Of a stretch of DNA of 64,000 nucleotides, positions 55,139 through 64,000 are shown piece after piece. Within the stretch, counting starts at the first letter, position 1. Every line of letters starts with the position of its first letter. Source of the DNA: Pseudomonas khavaziana (GTDB lineage: Bacteria > Pseudomonadota > Gammaproteobacteria > Pseudomonadales > Pseudomonadaceae). The stretch covers positions 62,001 through 126,000 of the forward strand of contig NZ_JAHSTT010000005.1 of the NCBI RefSeq assembly GCF_019145205.1. The letters are read 5' to 3'. The notes beneath the pieces were generated by a model. It made no database searches, was not told the origin of the DNA, and saw nothing but the letters and a program-made list of their open reading frames with translations. Both the position numbers and the translations under genes were made by a program.

Positions 55139-56287
55139 ATGACTACATCGACTGTTAAAACCAACCTGCTGGGTCTGACTCAGCCGGAAATGGAGAAATT
55201 CTTCGACTCAATCGGGGAGAAGCGTTTCCGTGCCGGTCAGGTAATGAAGTGGATTCACCACTTTGGTGTCGACGATTTCGACGCCATGACGAACGTCAGC
55301 AAGGCCCTGCGCGACAAGCTCAAGGCCATTGCCGAAGTGCGTGGTCCCGAGGTTGTCAGCGAGGACATTTCCAGCGACGGCACCCGTAAATGGGTGGTGC
55401 GCGTGGCGTCCGGCAGCTGCGTCGAGACCGTGTACATTCCCCAGGGCAAACGCGGCACCTTGTGCGTTTCGTCCCAGGCAGGCTGTGCCCTGGATTGCAG
55501 TTTCTGCTCCACCGGCAAGCAAGGCTTCAATAGCAACCTCACTGCCGCCGAAGTCATCGGCCAGGTGTGGATTGCCAACAAATCCTTTGGCAGCGTCCCG
55601 GCGACCGTCGACCGTGCCATCACCAACGTGGTGATGATGGGCATGGGTGAGCCGCTGCTGAACTTCGACAACGTGATTGCGGCCATGCACCTGATGATGG
55701 ACGACCTGGGCTACGGCATCTCCAAGCGCCGCGTGACCCTGTCGACCTCCGGCGTGGTCCCGATGATCGATGAGCTGGCCAAGCACATCGACGTCTCCCT
55801 GGCGTTGTCGCTGCATGCACCCAATGACGCATTGCGTAACCAATTGGTGCCGATCAACAAGAAGTATCCGCTTAAGATGCTGCTCGAATCTTGCCAGCGC
55901 TATATGGCGACCCTGGGCGAGAAGCGCGTGTTGACCATCGAGTACACCATGCTCAAGGACATCAACGACAAAGTCGAGCATGCGGTCGAGATGATCGAAC
56001 TGCTCAAGAACACCCCGTGCAAGATCAACCTGATTCCGTTCAACCCGTTTCCACATTCTGGCTACGAGCGGCCGAGCAACAACGCGATCCGTCGTTTCCA
56101 GGATCAACTGCACCAGGCCGGCTACAACGTCACCGTGCGCACCACCCGTGGTGAAGACATCGACGCCGCCTGTGGTCAATTGGTAGGGCAGGTGATGGAT
56201 CGCACCCGCCGCAGCGAACGTTATATCGCCGTGCGCGAACTTAACGCCGCTGAAGATTTGCCGCAAATTGCTGTGAATCGAATCTGA
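55139..56287 (+). CDS. rlmN: 23S rRNA m2A2503 / tRNA m2A37 methyltransferase (radical SAM)
   Basis: The product is 382 residues. The radical-SAM cysteines are C116, C120 and C123 (CALDCSFC); [14 protein letters not shown] and the late [15 protein letters not shown] with the methyl-carrying Cys are present. It needs a [4Fe-4S] cluster, which fits its position after the isc genes. Confidence 0.97.
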   Translation: MTTSTVKTNLLGLTQPEMEKFFDSIGEKRFRAGQVMKWIHHFGVDDFDAMTNVSKALRDKLKAIAEVRGPEVVSEDISSDGTRKWVVRVASGSCVETVYIPQGKRGTLCVSSQAGCALDCSFCSTGKQGFNSNLTAAEVIGQVWIANKSFGSVPATVDRAITNVVMMGMGEPLLNFDNVIAAMHLMMDDLGYGISKRRVTLSTSGVVPMIDELAKHIDVSLALSLHAPNDALRNQLVPINKKYPLKMLLESCQRYMATLGEKRVLTIEYTMLKDINDKVEHAVEMIELLKNTPCKINLIPFNPFPHSGYERPSNNAIRRFQDQLHQAGYNVTVRTTRGEDIDAACGQLVGQVMDRTRRSERYIAVRELNAAEDLPQIAVNRI

Positions 56288-56299
56288 GAGAGGATCTCT

Positions 56300-57058
56300 A
56301 TGCCCTTACGCCTTGCGCTGCTTTTACTGGTTACCGGCCTCGTTGCCGGTTGCGTTTCATCGGGCCATGTCAGCCCTTTGCAAACGGATAAAGGCCGTGA
56401 TGAGGCGCGAGTTGCCTATGTGCAGCTGGGCTTGGGGTACCTGCGCCAAGGCATGAGCGAGCAGGCCAAGGTGCCGTTGAAAAAGGCCCTTGAGCTGGAC
56501 AACGATGATGTCGACGCCAATGCCGCACTGGCCCTGGTATTCCAGGCCCAGGCCGAACCTGAACTGGCCGACCGCTATTTCCACAAGGCCCTGGCTTCAC
56601 GCCCTGCCGACCCACGGCTGCTGAATAACTACGGCAGTTTCCTGTTCGAGCAGAAGCGTTATGACCTGGCGTCGCGTTATTTCCAGCAGGCTGCCACCGA
56701 TACCCTCTACCCGGAGCGTTCGCGGGTGTTCGAGAACCTCGGTGTAGCCTCGATACGCCTCGGCCAGCGTGAAAATGCACGCCAGCACCTTGAAAAAGCC
56801 TTGCACCTGAACAGCCGCCAGCCACGGGCATTGCTCGAAATGGCTGAGTTGTCGTACGAAGACAGGCATTATGTGCCTGCACGAGACTATTACGAGCGTT
56901 TTAGCCTGCTCAGCGGGCAAAATGCACGTAGTCTATTGCTCGGTGTGCGCCTGGCGACGGTTCATGAAGAACACGACACGGCCGCACGTTTTGGCCAGCA
57001 ACTCGAACGACTCTATCCCGGTACGCCGGAATATCAGCAATACCTGTCGGAGCAATGA
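56300..57058 (+). CDS. pilF: Type IV pilus biogenesis lipoprotein PilF (PilW)
   Basis: The product is 252 residues. It is a lipoprotein with lipobox VAGC (Cys18). The mature part consists of TPR repeats (AYVQLGLGYLRQGMSEQAK, VDANAALALVFQAQAEPELA, RLLNNYGSFLFEQKRYDLA). It is the pilotin that places the PilQ secretin in the outer membrane. Its TGA overlaps the rodZ start region. Confidence 0.94.
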   Translation: MPLRLALLLLVTGLVAGCVSSGHVSPLQTDKGRDEARVAYVQLGLGYLRQGMSEQAKVPLKKALELDNDDVDANAALALVFQAQAEPELADRYFHKALASRPADPRLLNNYGSFLFEQKRYDLASRYFQQAATDTLYPERSRVFENLGVASIRLGQRENARQHLEKALHLNSRQPRALLEMAELSYEDRHYVPARDYYERFSLLSGQNARSLLLGVRLATVHEEHDTAARFGQQLERLYPGTPEYQQYLSEQ

Positions 57059-58050
57059 TGAAAGCCGCGCACCCGGAAGATGTAGCAGCTAATCGCGTAA
57101 ACCCAGGCGACACCTTGCGTCAGGCCCGCGAAAGCAATGGTTGGACGCTGGCGGAAGTGGCCGTCAAGCTCAATTTGACCAGCACGTCCCTGGCCAACCT
57201 GGAAGCCGGCGCGTTCGACAAGCTGCCCGGGCATACGTTTGCCCGCGGCTATATCCGCGCCTATGCCAAATTGCTGGGGATCGACCAAACTGTGCTGGTG
57301 CAGGAATTCGACCAGTTCACCGGTACCGACTCCCAGGGCAGTAACGTCCATGGCCTGGGGCGAATCGAAGAACCAACACGGGTTTCCCATACGATTTTGC
57401 GGATTGTCAGCCTGTTACTGCTGATTGCGGTGATCGGCGGCGGTTTCGTCTGGTGGCAAGACCAGGCCTCCCAGCGCAGCAAAGACCTGACCAGCAATGC
57501 CATGGAGCACGTCGAAGTCGAAAGCGCCGACGGCACCACCCAGATTCATCCGCTGGATGAGCCGGAAGACCAGGCCGTTGCAGAAGGGCAAACCACGCCG
57601 CAAGTGCCGGCTACGGCTGAACAGCCTGTGCCAGAAACCGCCACGGTACCGGCTGCGACGCCTGCGGTACCGGCTCCAGCGACTCCGACAGCGCCTGTGG
57701 CCCAGGCCCCGGCCGCAGCGACGCCTGCCCCAACGACCCCGACCCCCGCGCCAGCCGCACCGACAGCGCCGGCGATGTCGCCTCCCACCACCCCTGCGTT
57801 GATCGCCGGTGATGGGCGCGTACAGATTACCTTCATCGCTGACTGCTGGACGCAGGTCACCGATGGCAACGGCAAAGTGCTGTTCAGCGGTTTGAAGCGT
57901 AAGGGAGATACGCTGGACCAGGGCGGCAAGCCTCCTTTGACGCTGCGTCTGGGCTTTGCCCGTGGCGCGCAAGTGGCCTACAACGGCCAGCCTGTAGACG
58001 TGGCGCCGTTCACCAGTGGCGAGACTGCTCGCCTCAAGTTGGGACAATAG
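57058..58050 (+). CDS. rodZ: Cytoskeleton protein RodZ
   Basis: The product is 330 residues. An N-terminal HTH (about 17-80: [22 protein letters not shown]) is followed by one membrane helix (about 112-132), a long linker almost wholly Pro, Ala and Thr (about 175-245), and a periplasmic DUF4115 domain at the end. It links MreB to the membrane to keep rod shape. Two adjacent ATGs (57055, 57058) are possible; 57058 has better spacing from GGAG. Confidence 0.93.
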   Translation: MKAAHPEDVAANRVNPGDTLRQARESNGWTLAEVAVKLNLTSTSLANLEAGAFDKLPGHTFARGYIRAYAKLLGIDQTVLVQEFDQFTGTDSQGSNVHGLGRIEEPTRVSHTILRIVSLLLLIAVIGGGFVWWQDQASQRSKDLTSNAMEHVEVESADGTTQIHPLDEPEDQAVAEGQTTPQVPATAEQPVPETATVPAATPAVPAPATPTAPVAQAPAAATPAPTTPTPAPAAPTAPAMSPPTTPALIAGDGRVQITFIADCWTQVTDGNGKVLFSGLKRKGDTLDQGGKPPLTLRLGFARGAQVAYNGQPVDVAPFTSGETARLKLGQ

Positions 58051-58052
58051 TC

Positions 58053-59162
58053 ATGCACGGCGAATCTCCAATCAAACGTCGCGTATCGCGCAAGATCTGG
58101 GTCGGCTCTGTGCCGGTGGGCGGCGATGCCCCCATTGCAGTGCAAAGCATGACCAACAGCGACACCAACGATGTGGCAGCTACCGTGGCCCAGATTAACC
58201 GTCTGGAAGCTGCCGGCGTCGATATCGTGCGGGTTTCCGTACCGGACATGGATGCCGCCGAGGCTTTCGGCCGCATCAAGCAGTTGGTCAAGGTGCCGCT
58301 GGTTGCCGACATTCACTTTGACTACAAGATCGCGTTGCGCGTCGCCGAGTTGGGCGTCGATTGCCTGCGTATCAACCCGGGTAACATCGGTCGCGAAGAC
58401 CGTGTGCGTGCCGTGGTTGATGCTGCCCGTGATCGCGGTATCCCGATCCGCATCGGCGTCAACGCCGGTTCCCTGGAAAAAGACCTGCAGAAAAAATACG
58501 GCGAGCCGACGCCGGCGGCGCTCGTAGAGTCGGCATTGCGCCATGTTGAGCACCTTGAGCGCCTGAATTTCCAGGACTTCAAGGTCAGCGTAAAGGCCTC
58601 CGACGTGTTCATGGCCGTAGAAGCCTACCGCCTGCTGGCCAAGGAAATCGTACAGCCGTTGCACCTGGGTATCACCGAAGCGGGCGGTTTGCGCTCAGGC
58701 ACAGTGAAATCTGCCGTGGGTCTCGGTATGCTGCTCGCCGAAGGGATTGGCGATACTATCCGCATCTCCCTGGCGGCAGACCCCGTAGAGGAAGTGAAGG
58801 TCGGCTACGACATTCTCAAATCCCTGCGTTTGCGTTCCCGTGGTATCAACTTCATTGCCTGCCCGAGCTGCTCGCGGCAGAACTTCGACGTGGTGAAGAC
58901 CATGAACGATTTGGAGTTGCGCCTCGAAGACCTGCTGGTGCCGCTGGATGTGGCAGTGATCGGTTGTGTGGTCAATGGGCCGGGCGAAGCCAAGGAAGCC
59001 CATGTGGGCCTGACTGGCGGTACGCCGAACCTGATTTACATTGACGGCAAGCCGTCGCAGAAACTGACGAATGACAATCTGGTGGATCAGTTGGAAAAGC
59101 TGATCCGCGAGAAAGCGGCCGAGAAGGTCGCCGCTGACGCAGCGCTGATCGCTCGCGGCTGA
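58053..59162 (+). CDS. ispG: 4-hydroxy-3-methylbut-2-enyl diphosphate synthase
   Basis: The product is 369 residues. TIM-barrel start [18 protein letters not shown]; cluster cysteines in [14 protein letters not shown] and [13 protein letters not shown]. It catalyses the penultimate MEP-pathway step and needs a [4Fe-4S] cluster from the ISC system encoded just upstream. It lies 2 bp after rodZ. Confidence 0.98.
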   Translation: MHGESPIKRRVSRKIWVGSVPVGGDAPIAVQSMTNSDTNDVAATVAQINRLEAAGVDIVRVSVPDMDAAEAFGRIKQLVKVPLVADIHFDYKIALRVAELGVDCLRINPGNIGREDRVRAVVDAARDRGIPIRIGVNAGSLEKDLQKKYGEPTPAALVESALRHVEHLERLNFQDFKVSVKASDVFMAVEAYRLLAKEIVQPLHLGITEAGGLRSGTVKSAVGLGMLLAEGIGDTIRISLAADPVEEVKVGYDILKSLRLRSRGINFIACPSCSRQNFDVVKTMNDLELRLEDLLVPLDVAVIGCVVNGPGEAKEAHVGLTGGTPNLIYIDGKPSQKLTNDNLVDQLEKLIREKAAEKVAADAALIARG

Positions 59163-59185
59163 TTGAACGAATTTAAGGATTTGAT

Positions 59186-60475
59186 GTGAGCAAGTCTCTG
59201 CAAGCCATTCGTGGCATGAACGACATCCTGCCGGAGCAGACGCCACTGTGGCGCTACTTCGAGAGCACGGTCGCGCGCCTGTTGGATAACTACGGTTACA
59301 AGCAGATCCGCATGCCGATCGTCGAGTTCACCGAGCTGTTCAAGCGCTCCATCGGTGAAGTGACCGACATCGTCGAAAAAGAGATGTACACCTTCGAAGA
59401 CCGCAACGGCGACTCCCTGACCCTGCGTCCGGAAGGCACTGCCGCGTGCGTGCGCGCCGTACTTGAGCATGGCATCACCGGCGGTGGCCAGACCCAGAAG
59501 CTCTGGTACATCGGCCCGATGTTTCGCCACGAGCGCCCGCAGAAAGGTCGCTATCGACAGTTCCACCAGATCGGTTGCGAAGTCTTCAACCTTGACGGTC
59601 CGGACATCGATGCCGAGCTGATCGTGCTGACCTGGCGCCTGTGGGGCCAACTGGGCATCCGTGATGCGGTCAAGCTTGAACTCAACAGCCTGGGCACCAG
59701 CGAGTCCCGCGGGCGTTATCGCGAAGCCCTGGTCGAGTACCTGTCGGCGCACTTGGACAAATTGGACGAAGACAGCCAGCGCCGTCTGAAGACCAACCCG
59801 TTGCGCGTGCTGGACACCAAGAACGCCGATACCCAGGCCGTGCTGGTCGATGCGCCAAAGATGGCCGACTACCTGGACGACGAATCCCGCGTGCACTTCG
59901 AGGGCCTTAAGGCTCGCCTGGATGCCGCGGGTATTCCCTACGTGATCAACCCGAAGCTGGTGCGCGGCCTCGATTACTACAGCAAGACTGTGTTCGAGTG
60001 GGTCACCGACAAACTCGGCGCCCAGGGTACCGTGTGTGCCGGTGGTCGCTATGACGGCCTGGTCGAGCAAATGGGCGGCAAGCCGACCACCGGTGTAGGC
60101 TTTGCCATGGGCATCGAGCGGCTGATCCTGCTGCTTGAGACCCTCGAGCAGGTACCCGAAGAGATTTCCCGTCAGGTGGATGTGTACCTGTGCGCCTTTG
60201 GCGAGGCCGCCGAACTGGCTGCCCTGGCCTTGAGCGAAAAAGTGCGCGACCAACTGCCGAACCTGCGGCTGCAGATCAATGCCGGCGCCGGTAGCTTCAA
60301 GAGCCAGTTCAAGAAGGCCGACAAGAGCGGTGCGCTGTATGCACTGATCCTCGGCGATGACGAGTTGGCCCAGCAGGTGATAGGTTTCAAACCCCTGCGT
60401 GGCCAGGGCGAACAACAGAACATTGCCTTTGATGCGCTCGCTGCGCACTTGGCCACCTGCGTCGTGCAGGGTTGA
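59186..60475 (+). CDS. hisS: Histidyl-tRNA synthetase
   Basis: The product is 429 residues. Class II motifs include [20 protein letters not shown] (motif 2), the histidine site [15 protein letters not shown] and [10 protein letters not shown] (motif 3). GTG start 59186 with AAGGAT upstream. The C-terminal anticodon-binding domain is complete. Confidence 0.98.
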   Translation: MSKSLQAIRGMNDILPEQTPLWRYFESTVARLLDNYGYKQIRMPIVEFTELFKRSIGEVTDIVEKEMYTFEDRNGDSLTLRPEGTAACVRAVLEHGITGGGQTQKLWYIGPMFRHERPQKGRYRQFHQIGCEVFNLDGPDIDAELIVLTWRLWGQLGIRDAVKLELNSLGTSESRGRYREALVEYLSAHLDKLDEDSQRRLKTNPLRVLDTKNADTQAVLVDAPKMADYLDDESRVHFEGLKARLDAAGIPYVINPKLVRGLDYYSKTVFEWVTDKLGAQGTVCAGGRYDGLVEQMGGKPTTGVGFAMGIERLILLLETLEQVPEEISRQVDVYLCAFGEAAELAALALSEKVRDQLPNLRLQINAGAGSFKSQFKKADKSGALYALILGDDELAQQVIGFKPLRGQGEQQNIAFDALAAHLATCVVQG

Positions 60476-60516
60476 AGCTGTCGAACAGCCGAATTTAGCG
60501 ATTAAGGAGTATTGGG

Positions 60517-61158
60517 GTGTCGAGTACTGATGATGAGCAACTGGCCGAGTTCAAGGACTGGTGGCAGCGTAACGGCAAGCCCCTGGTCACTGGCGGCCTG
60601 CTGGCGTTAGTGGTGGTGTTCGGCTGGCAAGCCTGGACCAAGTATCAGACCAACCAGTCTCAGGGCGCCTCGATCGTTTATCAGCAATTGCTGGAAACTA
60701 CCCTGACGCCGGACGGCAAGCCTGACCCCGCGCAGGTTGCAGACCTGGCCGGCAAGCTGAAGAACGAATTCGGCGGCAGCACTTACGCCCAGTACGGTAG
60801 CCTGTTCGTCGCGAAAGTCGCGGTCGACACCGGCAAGCTGGATGACGCCGCCACCGAACTGAAGGCCATTGCCGACAAGCCGACCAACCCGACCCTGGGT
60901 GAAATCGCACGTCAGCGCCTGGCGCAGGTATTGGCGGCACAGAACAAGGCTGACGAAGCACTCAAACTGCTCGACGGCGATGCTGACAAGGCATTCGTGG
61001 CCACTCGCGAAGAGCTCAAGGGGGACCTGTTGGTCCAATTGGGTCGTACCGACGAAGCCCATGCTGCGTACCAAAAAGCCAAGGCGGCGCTGTCTGATGA
61101 AGCGGCGGTCGGTGGCTTACAAATCAAGCTCGACGACTTGGCCAAAGGGGATGCGTGA
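60517..61158 (+). CDS. YfgM-like ancillary SecYEG subunit
   Basis: The product is 213 residues with GTG start 60517 (GGAGTATTGGG upstream). A short cytoplasmic N-terminus, one membrane helix (PLVTGGLLALVVVFGWQAW) and a periplasmic TPR domain match YfgM, which links the translocon to periplasmic chaperones. Its stop overlaps the bamB start region; the yfgM-bamB-der order is conserved in the class. Confidence 0.92.
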   Translation: MSSTDDEQLAEFKDWWQRNGKPLVTGGLLALVVVFGWQAWTKYQTNQSQGASIVYQQLLETTLTPDGKPDPAQVADLAGKLKNEFGGSTYAQYGSLFVAKVAVDTGKLDDAATELKAIADKPTNPTLGEIARQRLAQVLAAQNKADEALKLLDGDADKAFVATREELKGDLLVQLGRTDEAHAAYQKAKAALSDEAAVGGLQIKLDDLAKGDA

Positions 61159-61159
61159 C

Positions 61160-62302
61160 GTGATCCGTTGGAAACATGCAGCATTGCTGGCTCTGGCCGT
61201 TTTGGCCGCGGGTTGCAGCAGCAACAGCAAAAAAGAACTGCCGCCTGCCGAGCTGACCAGCTTCAAGGAAGAAGTGGTCCTGCAAAAGCAATGGAGCCGC
61301 TCCATCGGTGATGGTCAGGGCGACCTCTACAACCTGTTGCAGCCGGCCATCGACGGCGACAACATCGTCGCCACCGACTCCACCGGCGTCGTCATTGCCA
61401 TGGATCGTATGAATGGCGATGTGAAGTGGAAAAAAGACCTCGAACTGCCGGTTTCCGGTGGTGTGGGCGTCGGCTACGGCATGGTGCTGATCGGCACGCT
61501 CAAAGGTGATGTGGTCGCACTCGACTCCAGCACCGGCGAAGAGAAATGGCGCGCTCGCGTGACCAGTGAAGTGCTCTCGGCACCTGCGACCAACGGCGAT
61601 ATCGTCGTGGTACAAACCCAGGATGATCGCGTGATCGGCCTGGAGGCGTCCACCGGCGACCAGCGCTGGTTGTACGACAGTACCCCGGCGGTGTTGACCC
61701 TGCGCGGTACCAGTGGTCCGATTGTGACCAACAACCTCGCCGTTGCCGGCCTGTCGACCGGTAAAGTGGTCGCCCTGAATACCCAGAACGGCGTGCCGGC
61801 CTGGGAAACCCGTGTGGCTATCCCGCAAGGTCGTTCCGAGCTGGATCGCGTCGTGGACATCGACGGTGGCTTGCTGCTGTCGGGTGAAACCCTTTACGTC
61901 GCCACCTACCAGGGCCGTGTTGCCGCGCTGGACCTGCAAAGCGGTCGCGTCAATTGGCAGCGTGATGCCTCCAGCTACGCAGGTGTCGCCCAAGGGTTTG
62001 GCAGCGTCTATGTGAGCCTGGCCTCCGGCACCGTTGAGAGCGTCGACGAGCGTTCCACCACTGCACTGTGGAGCAATGATTCGCTGGCGCGCCGTCAACT
62101 GTCGGCACCGGAAGTCTTCTCCAGCTACGTGGCGGTAGGTGACTTTGAAGGTTACCTGCATCTGCTAAGCCAGGTGGACGGTCGCTTTGTAGGTCGCCAG
62201 CGTATCGACAGCGACGGCCTGCGTGCGCGTCCGCTGGTGGTAGGTAACATGCTTTATGTGTATGGCAACGGCGGCACGCTGGAAGCCCTGACCATCAAGT
62301 AA
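61160..62302 (+). CDS. bamB: Outer membrane assembly lipoprotein BamB
   Basis: The product is 380 residues. Lipoprotein signal IRWKHAALLALAVLAAGC (Cys19), then an eight-blade beta propeller with repeated GxVxALD/N motifs (GDVVALDSSTGEEKWRARV; GKVVALNTQNGVPAWETRV). It scaffolds BamA in beta-barrel insertion. GTG 61160 is preferred because AAAGGGG lies nine bases upstream; ATG 61151 directly abuts that site. Confidence 0.95.
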   Translation: MIRWKHAALLALAVLAAGCSSNSKKELPPAELTSFKEEVVLQKQWSRSIGDGQGDLYNLLQPAIDGDNIVATDSTGVVIAMDRMNGDVKWKKDLELPVSGGVGVGYGMVLIGTLKGDVVALDSSTGEEKWRARVTSEVLSAPATNGDIVVVQTQDDRVIGLEASTGDQRWLYDSTPAVLTLRGTSGPIVTNNLAVAGLSTGKVVALNTQNGVPAWETRVAIPQGRSELDRVVDIDGGLLLSGETLYVATYQGRVAALDLQSGRVNWQRDASSYAGVAQGFGSVYVSLASGTVESVDERSTTALWSNDSLARRQLSAPEVFSSYVAVGDFEGYLHLLSQVDGRFVGRQRIDSDGLRARPLVVGNMLYVYGNGGTLEALTIK

Positions 62303-62357
62303 AGGTTTGACTATGCTTGGGGTAACCCCCAGGCGGCCCTGTTTCAATGCCTGTTGC

Positions 62358-62457
62358 TGTAGGAGCAAGCTTGCTTGCGAAGGACGTCAACGATAACGCG
62401 GGTTTTTTGGATAGACGCGTCGTCCTTGGGTTTTTCGCGAGCAAGCTCACTCCTACA
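62358..62457. repeat. REPIN between bamB and der
   Basis: Left TGTAGGAGCAAGCTTGCTTG then CGAA; right TTCGCGAGCAAGCTCACTCC then TACA. The interior has GTCAACGATAACGC, the inverse of the segment found around queC. Confidence 0.85.
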
Positions 62458-62509
62458 GTGGTGGTGCCAGAGCAGGGCATGTGGCATTTCAAATGCCGCC
62501 CCGAGCACC

Positions 62510-62540
62510 AGCCGCTGCCCTGCAGCGGCTTTTGTATTTT
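62510..62540 (+). terminator. Terminator after bamB
   Basis: AGCCGCTGC (62510-62518), loop CCT, GCAGCGGCT (62522-62530), then TTTGTATTTT. It lies 26 bases before the der ATG, so der needs its own promoter or partial read-through. Confidence 0.72.
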
Positions 62541-62565
62541 CTGAAATAACGAAGTGGAGAGCCGC

Positions 62566-64000
62566 ATGGTTCCCGTAATCGCCCTGGTGGGCCGACCTAA
62601 CGTCGGCAAGTCCACCTTGTTCAACCGCCTGACCAGGACTCGCGACGCCATCGTTGGCGACTTGTCCGGTCTGACCCGTGATCGCCAATACGGTGAGGCA
62701 AAGTGGCAAGGGCGCTCCTACATTATTGTCGACACCGGTGGCATCTCCGGTGACGAGCATGGCATGGACGAAAAGATGGCCGAGCAGTCGCTGCTGGCCA
62801 TTGAAGAAGCCGATGTCGTGTTGTTCCTGGTCGACGCCCGCGCGGGCTACACCGCTGCCGACCAGATGATTGGCGAGCACCTGCGCAAGCGCAACAAGCG
62901 TTCCTATCTGGTCGCCAACAAGATCGACAACATCGATCCTGAGGCGGCCCGTGCCGAATTCAGCCCGATGGGCCTGGGCGACGCGATCCCTGTCGCCGGT
63001 GCCCACGGTCGCGGTATCACCCAGATGCTGGAAATCGCCCTGCGCGACTTCCCCAAGGATGATGTCGATGAAGAAGAGGGCGAGGAAGAGATCGTCGCCG
63101 AAGGTGAGGAAGCCAAGCGCATTCCTGGCCCGAGCGAAAAAGACGGTATCAAGATCGCCATCATCGGTCGCCCGAACGTCGGCAAGTCGACGCTGGTCAA
63201 CCGCATGCTCGGTGAAGACCGCGTGATCGTCTACGACCAGCCTGGCACCACCCGCGACAGTATCTACATCCCGTTCGAGCGTAACGACGAGAAGTACACG
63301 CTGATCGACACCGCCGGTGTGCGCAAGCGCGGCAAGATCCACGAAGAAGTTGAAAAGTTCTCCGTGGTCAAGACGCTGCAGGCGATCAAAGACGCCAACG
63401 TGGTGATCTTCGTGATGGATGCCCGCGAAGGCGTGGTAGACCACGATCTCAACCTGCTGGGCTTTGCCCTGGAAGCCGGCCGGGCCTTGGTGATCGCGAT
63501 CAACAAGTGGGACGGCATGACGCCGAGCGAGCGCGATTTCGTCAAGATCGAGCTGCAGCGTCGGTTGTTCTTCGTTGAGTTTGCCGATATCCACTTTATC
63601 TCGGCACTGCACGGTACCGGCGTGGGCAACCTCTACGCCTCCGTACAGAACTCGTTCAAGTCTGCGGTCACCCGCTGGCCGACCAACCGCCTGACCCAGA
63701 TCCTCGAAGACGCCGTGGGCGAGCACGCCCCGCCGATGGTCAACAACCGTCGGATCAAGCTGCGTTACGCCCACTTGGGTGGTGCCAACCCGCCGATTAT
63801 CGTGATCCACGGTAACCAGATCGAGAAAGTGCCCAAGTCCTACGTGCGTTACCTGGAAAACACCTACCGCCGTGTCTTGAAACTGGTCGGTACGCCGATC
63901 CGTATCGAGTTCAAGGGTGGCGAGAACCCATACGAAGGCAACAAGAACACGCTGACCGACCGTCAGGTGAACAAGAAGCGTCGTTTGATGACTCACCACA
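62566..64000 (+). CDS. der: Ribosome-biogenesis GTPase Der (EngA), 3' end cut by window edge
   Basis: 478 residues are seen. Two GTPase domains, each with GRPNVGKS (at 9-16 and about 204-211), are separated by an acidic linker ([16 protein letters not shown]). The KH-like domain begins near 385 and is almost complete at the edge. It matures the 50S subunit. GTGGAG precedes ATG 62566. Confidence 0.97.
   Translation, partial: MVPVIALVGRPNVGKSTLFNRLTRTRDAIVGDLSGLTRDRQYGEAKWQGRSYIIVDTGGISGDEHGMDEKMAEQSLLAIEEADVVLFLVDARAGYTAADQMIGEHLRKRNKRSYLVANKIDNIDPEAARAEFSPMGLGDAIPVAGAHGRGITQMLEIALRDFPKDDVDEEEGEEEIVAEGEEAKRIPGPSEKDGIKIAIIGRPNVGKSTLVNRMLGEDRVIVYDQPGTTRDSIYIPFERNDEKYTLIDTAGVRKRGKIHEEVEKFSVVKTLQAIKDANVVIFVMDAREGVVDHDLNLLGFALEAGRALVIAINKWDGMTPSERDFVKIELQRRLFFVEFADIHFISALHGTGVGNLYASVQNSFKSAVTRWPTNRLTQILEDAVGEHAPPMVNNRRIKLRYAHLGGANPPIIVIHGNQIEKVPKSYVRYLENTYRRVLKLVGTPIRIEFKGGENPYEGNKNTLTDRQVNKKRRLMTHH

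Noticed and set aside
62344-63999. 551-codon open frame on the minus strand opposite der
   Set aside because: It mirrors der, whose GTPase motifs are unmistakable. The minus product is low-complexity His/Asp/Val-rich sequence typical of an antisense shadow.

Overview
This 64 kb window is chromosomal DNA from a fluorescent pseudomonad, most likely the Pseudomonas fluorescens group. Protein content, gene order and codon use all point there. The intergenic gaps also carry REP/REPIN repeats typical of that group (cores such as TGTGGGAGCGGGCTTGCTC and TGTAGGAGCGAGCTTGCTC). The window is continuous and GC-rich, with one tRNA gene, no rRNA, no prophage, no IS transposase and no CRISPR array. Genes are cut at both ends: a monooxygenase-like gene at base 1 and der at base 64000.

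Region 1 (0-14.5 kb) is accessory and regulatory. It opens with an ABM-domain gene and a blue-light module: a MerR/LitR-type regulator without the cobalamin-binding His, a PilZ-like protein and a short LOV photoreceptor. A flavodoxin follows, then a compact operon of class II aldolase, MEST-like alpha/beta hydrolase and hydroxyacyl-CoA-dehydrogenase-like SDR. Next come a DUF1302/DUF1329 envelope pair, a MalT/LuxR-type ATPase regulator, and a divergent AraC regulator and EamA exporter.

Region 2 (14.5-24.4 kb) holds a structured repeat island, the NO-detoxification pair norR (fhpR)/hmp with three NorR boxes between the genes, dsbB, and the cytochrome bo3 operon cyoABCDE behind a 0.74 kb leader with a perfect palindrome.

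Region 3 (24.4-39.7 kb) is accessory. It contains queC flanked by near-identical REP halves, a queuosine-precursor transporter with an extra N-terminal domain coupled to a HTH/S24-like regulator, a Tat-exported aminotransferase, a class III aminotransferase, a diguanylate cyclase, a PhoD-like phosphatase, a red-light module (response regulator, heme oxygenase bphO, bacteriophytochrome bphP), a small cytochrome c, a PH-domain protein and a LysE exporter.

Region 4 (39.7-64 kb) is conserved core. It contains tRNA-Leu(CAA) with its own promoter and terminator, queA-tgt-yajC-secD-secF, a glycine-zipper protein, suhB, trmJ-cysE, and the iscRSUA-hscBA-fdx-iscX / ndk-rlmN-pilF-rodZ-ispG-hisS-yfgM-bamB-der block (Fe-S assembly feeding the Fe-S enzymes RlmN and IspG, then envelope assembly).

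Two themes link distant parts. Light sensing is present twice (LOV/LitR at 0.7-2.8 kb; BphO/BphP/response regulator at 34-37.5 kb). Queuosine metabolism is also present twice (queC plus precursor transporter at 24.5-26.2 kb; queA-tgt at 40-42 kb). The best candidates for something undescribed are the regulator-transporter unit at 25.3-26.8 kb, the LitR-PilZ-LOV module, and the folded repeat island at 14.5-15.1 kb.
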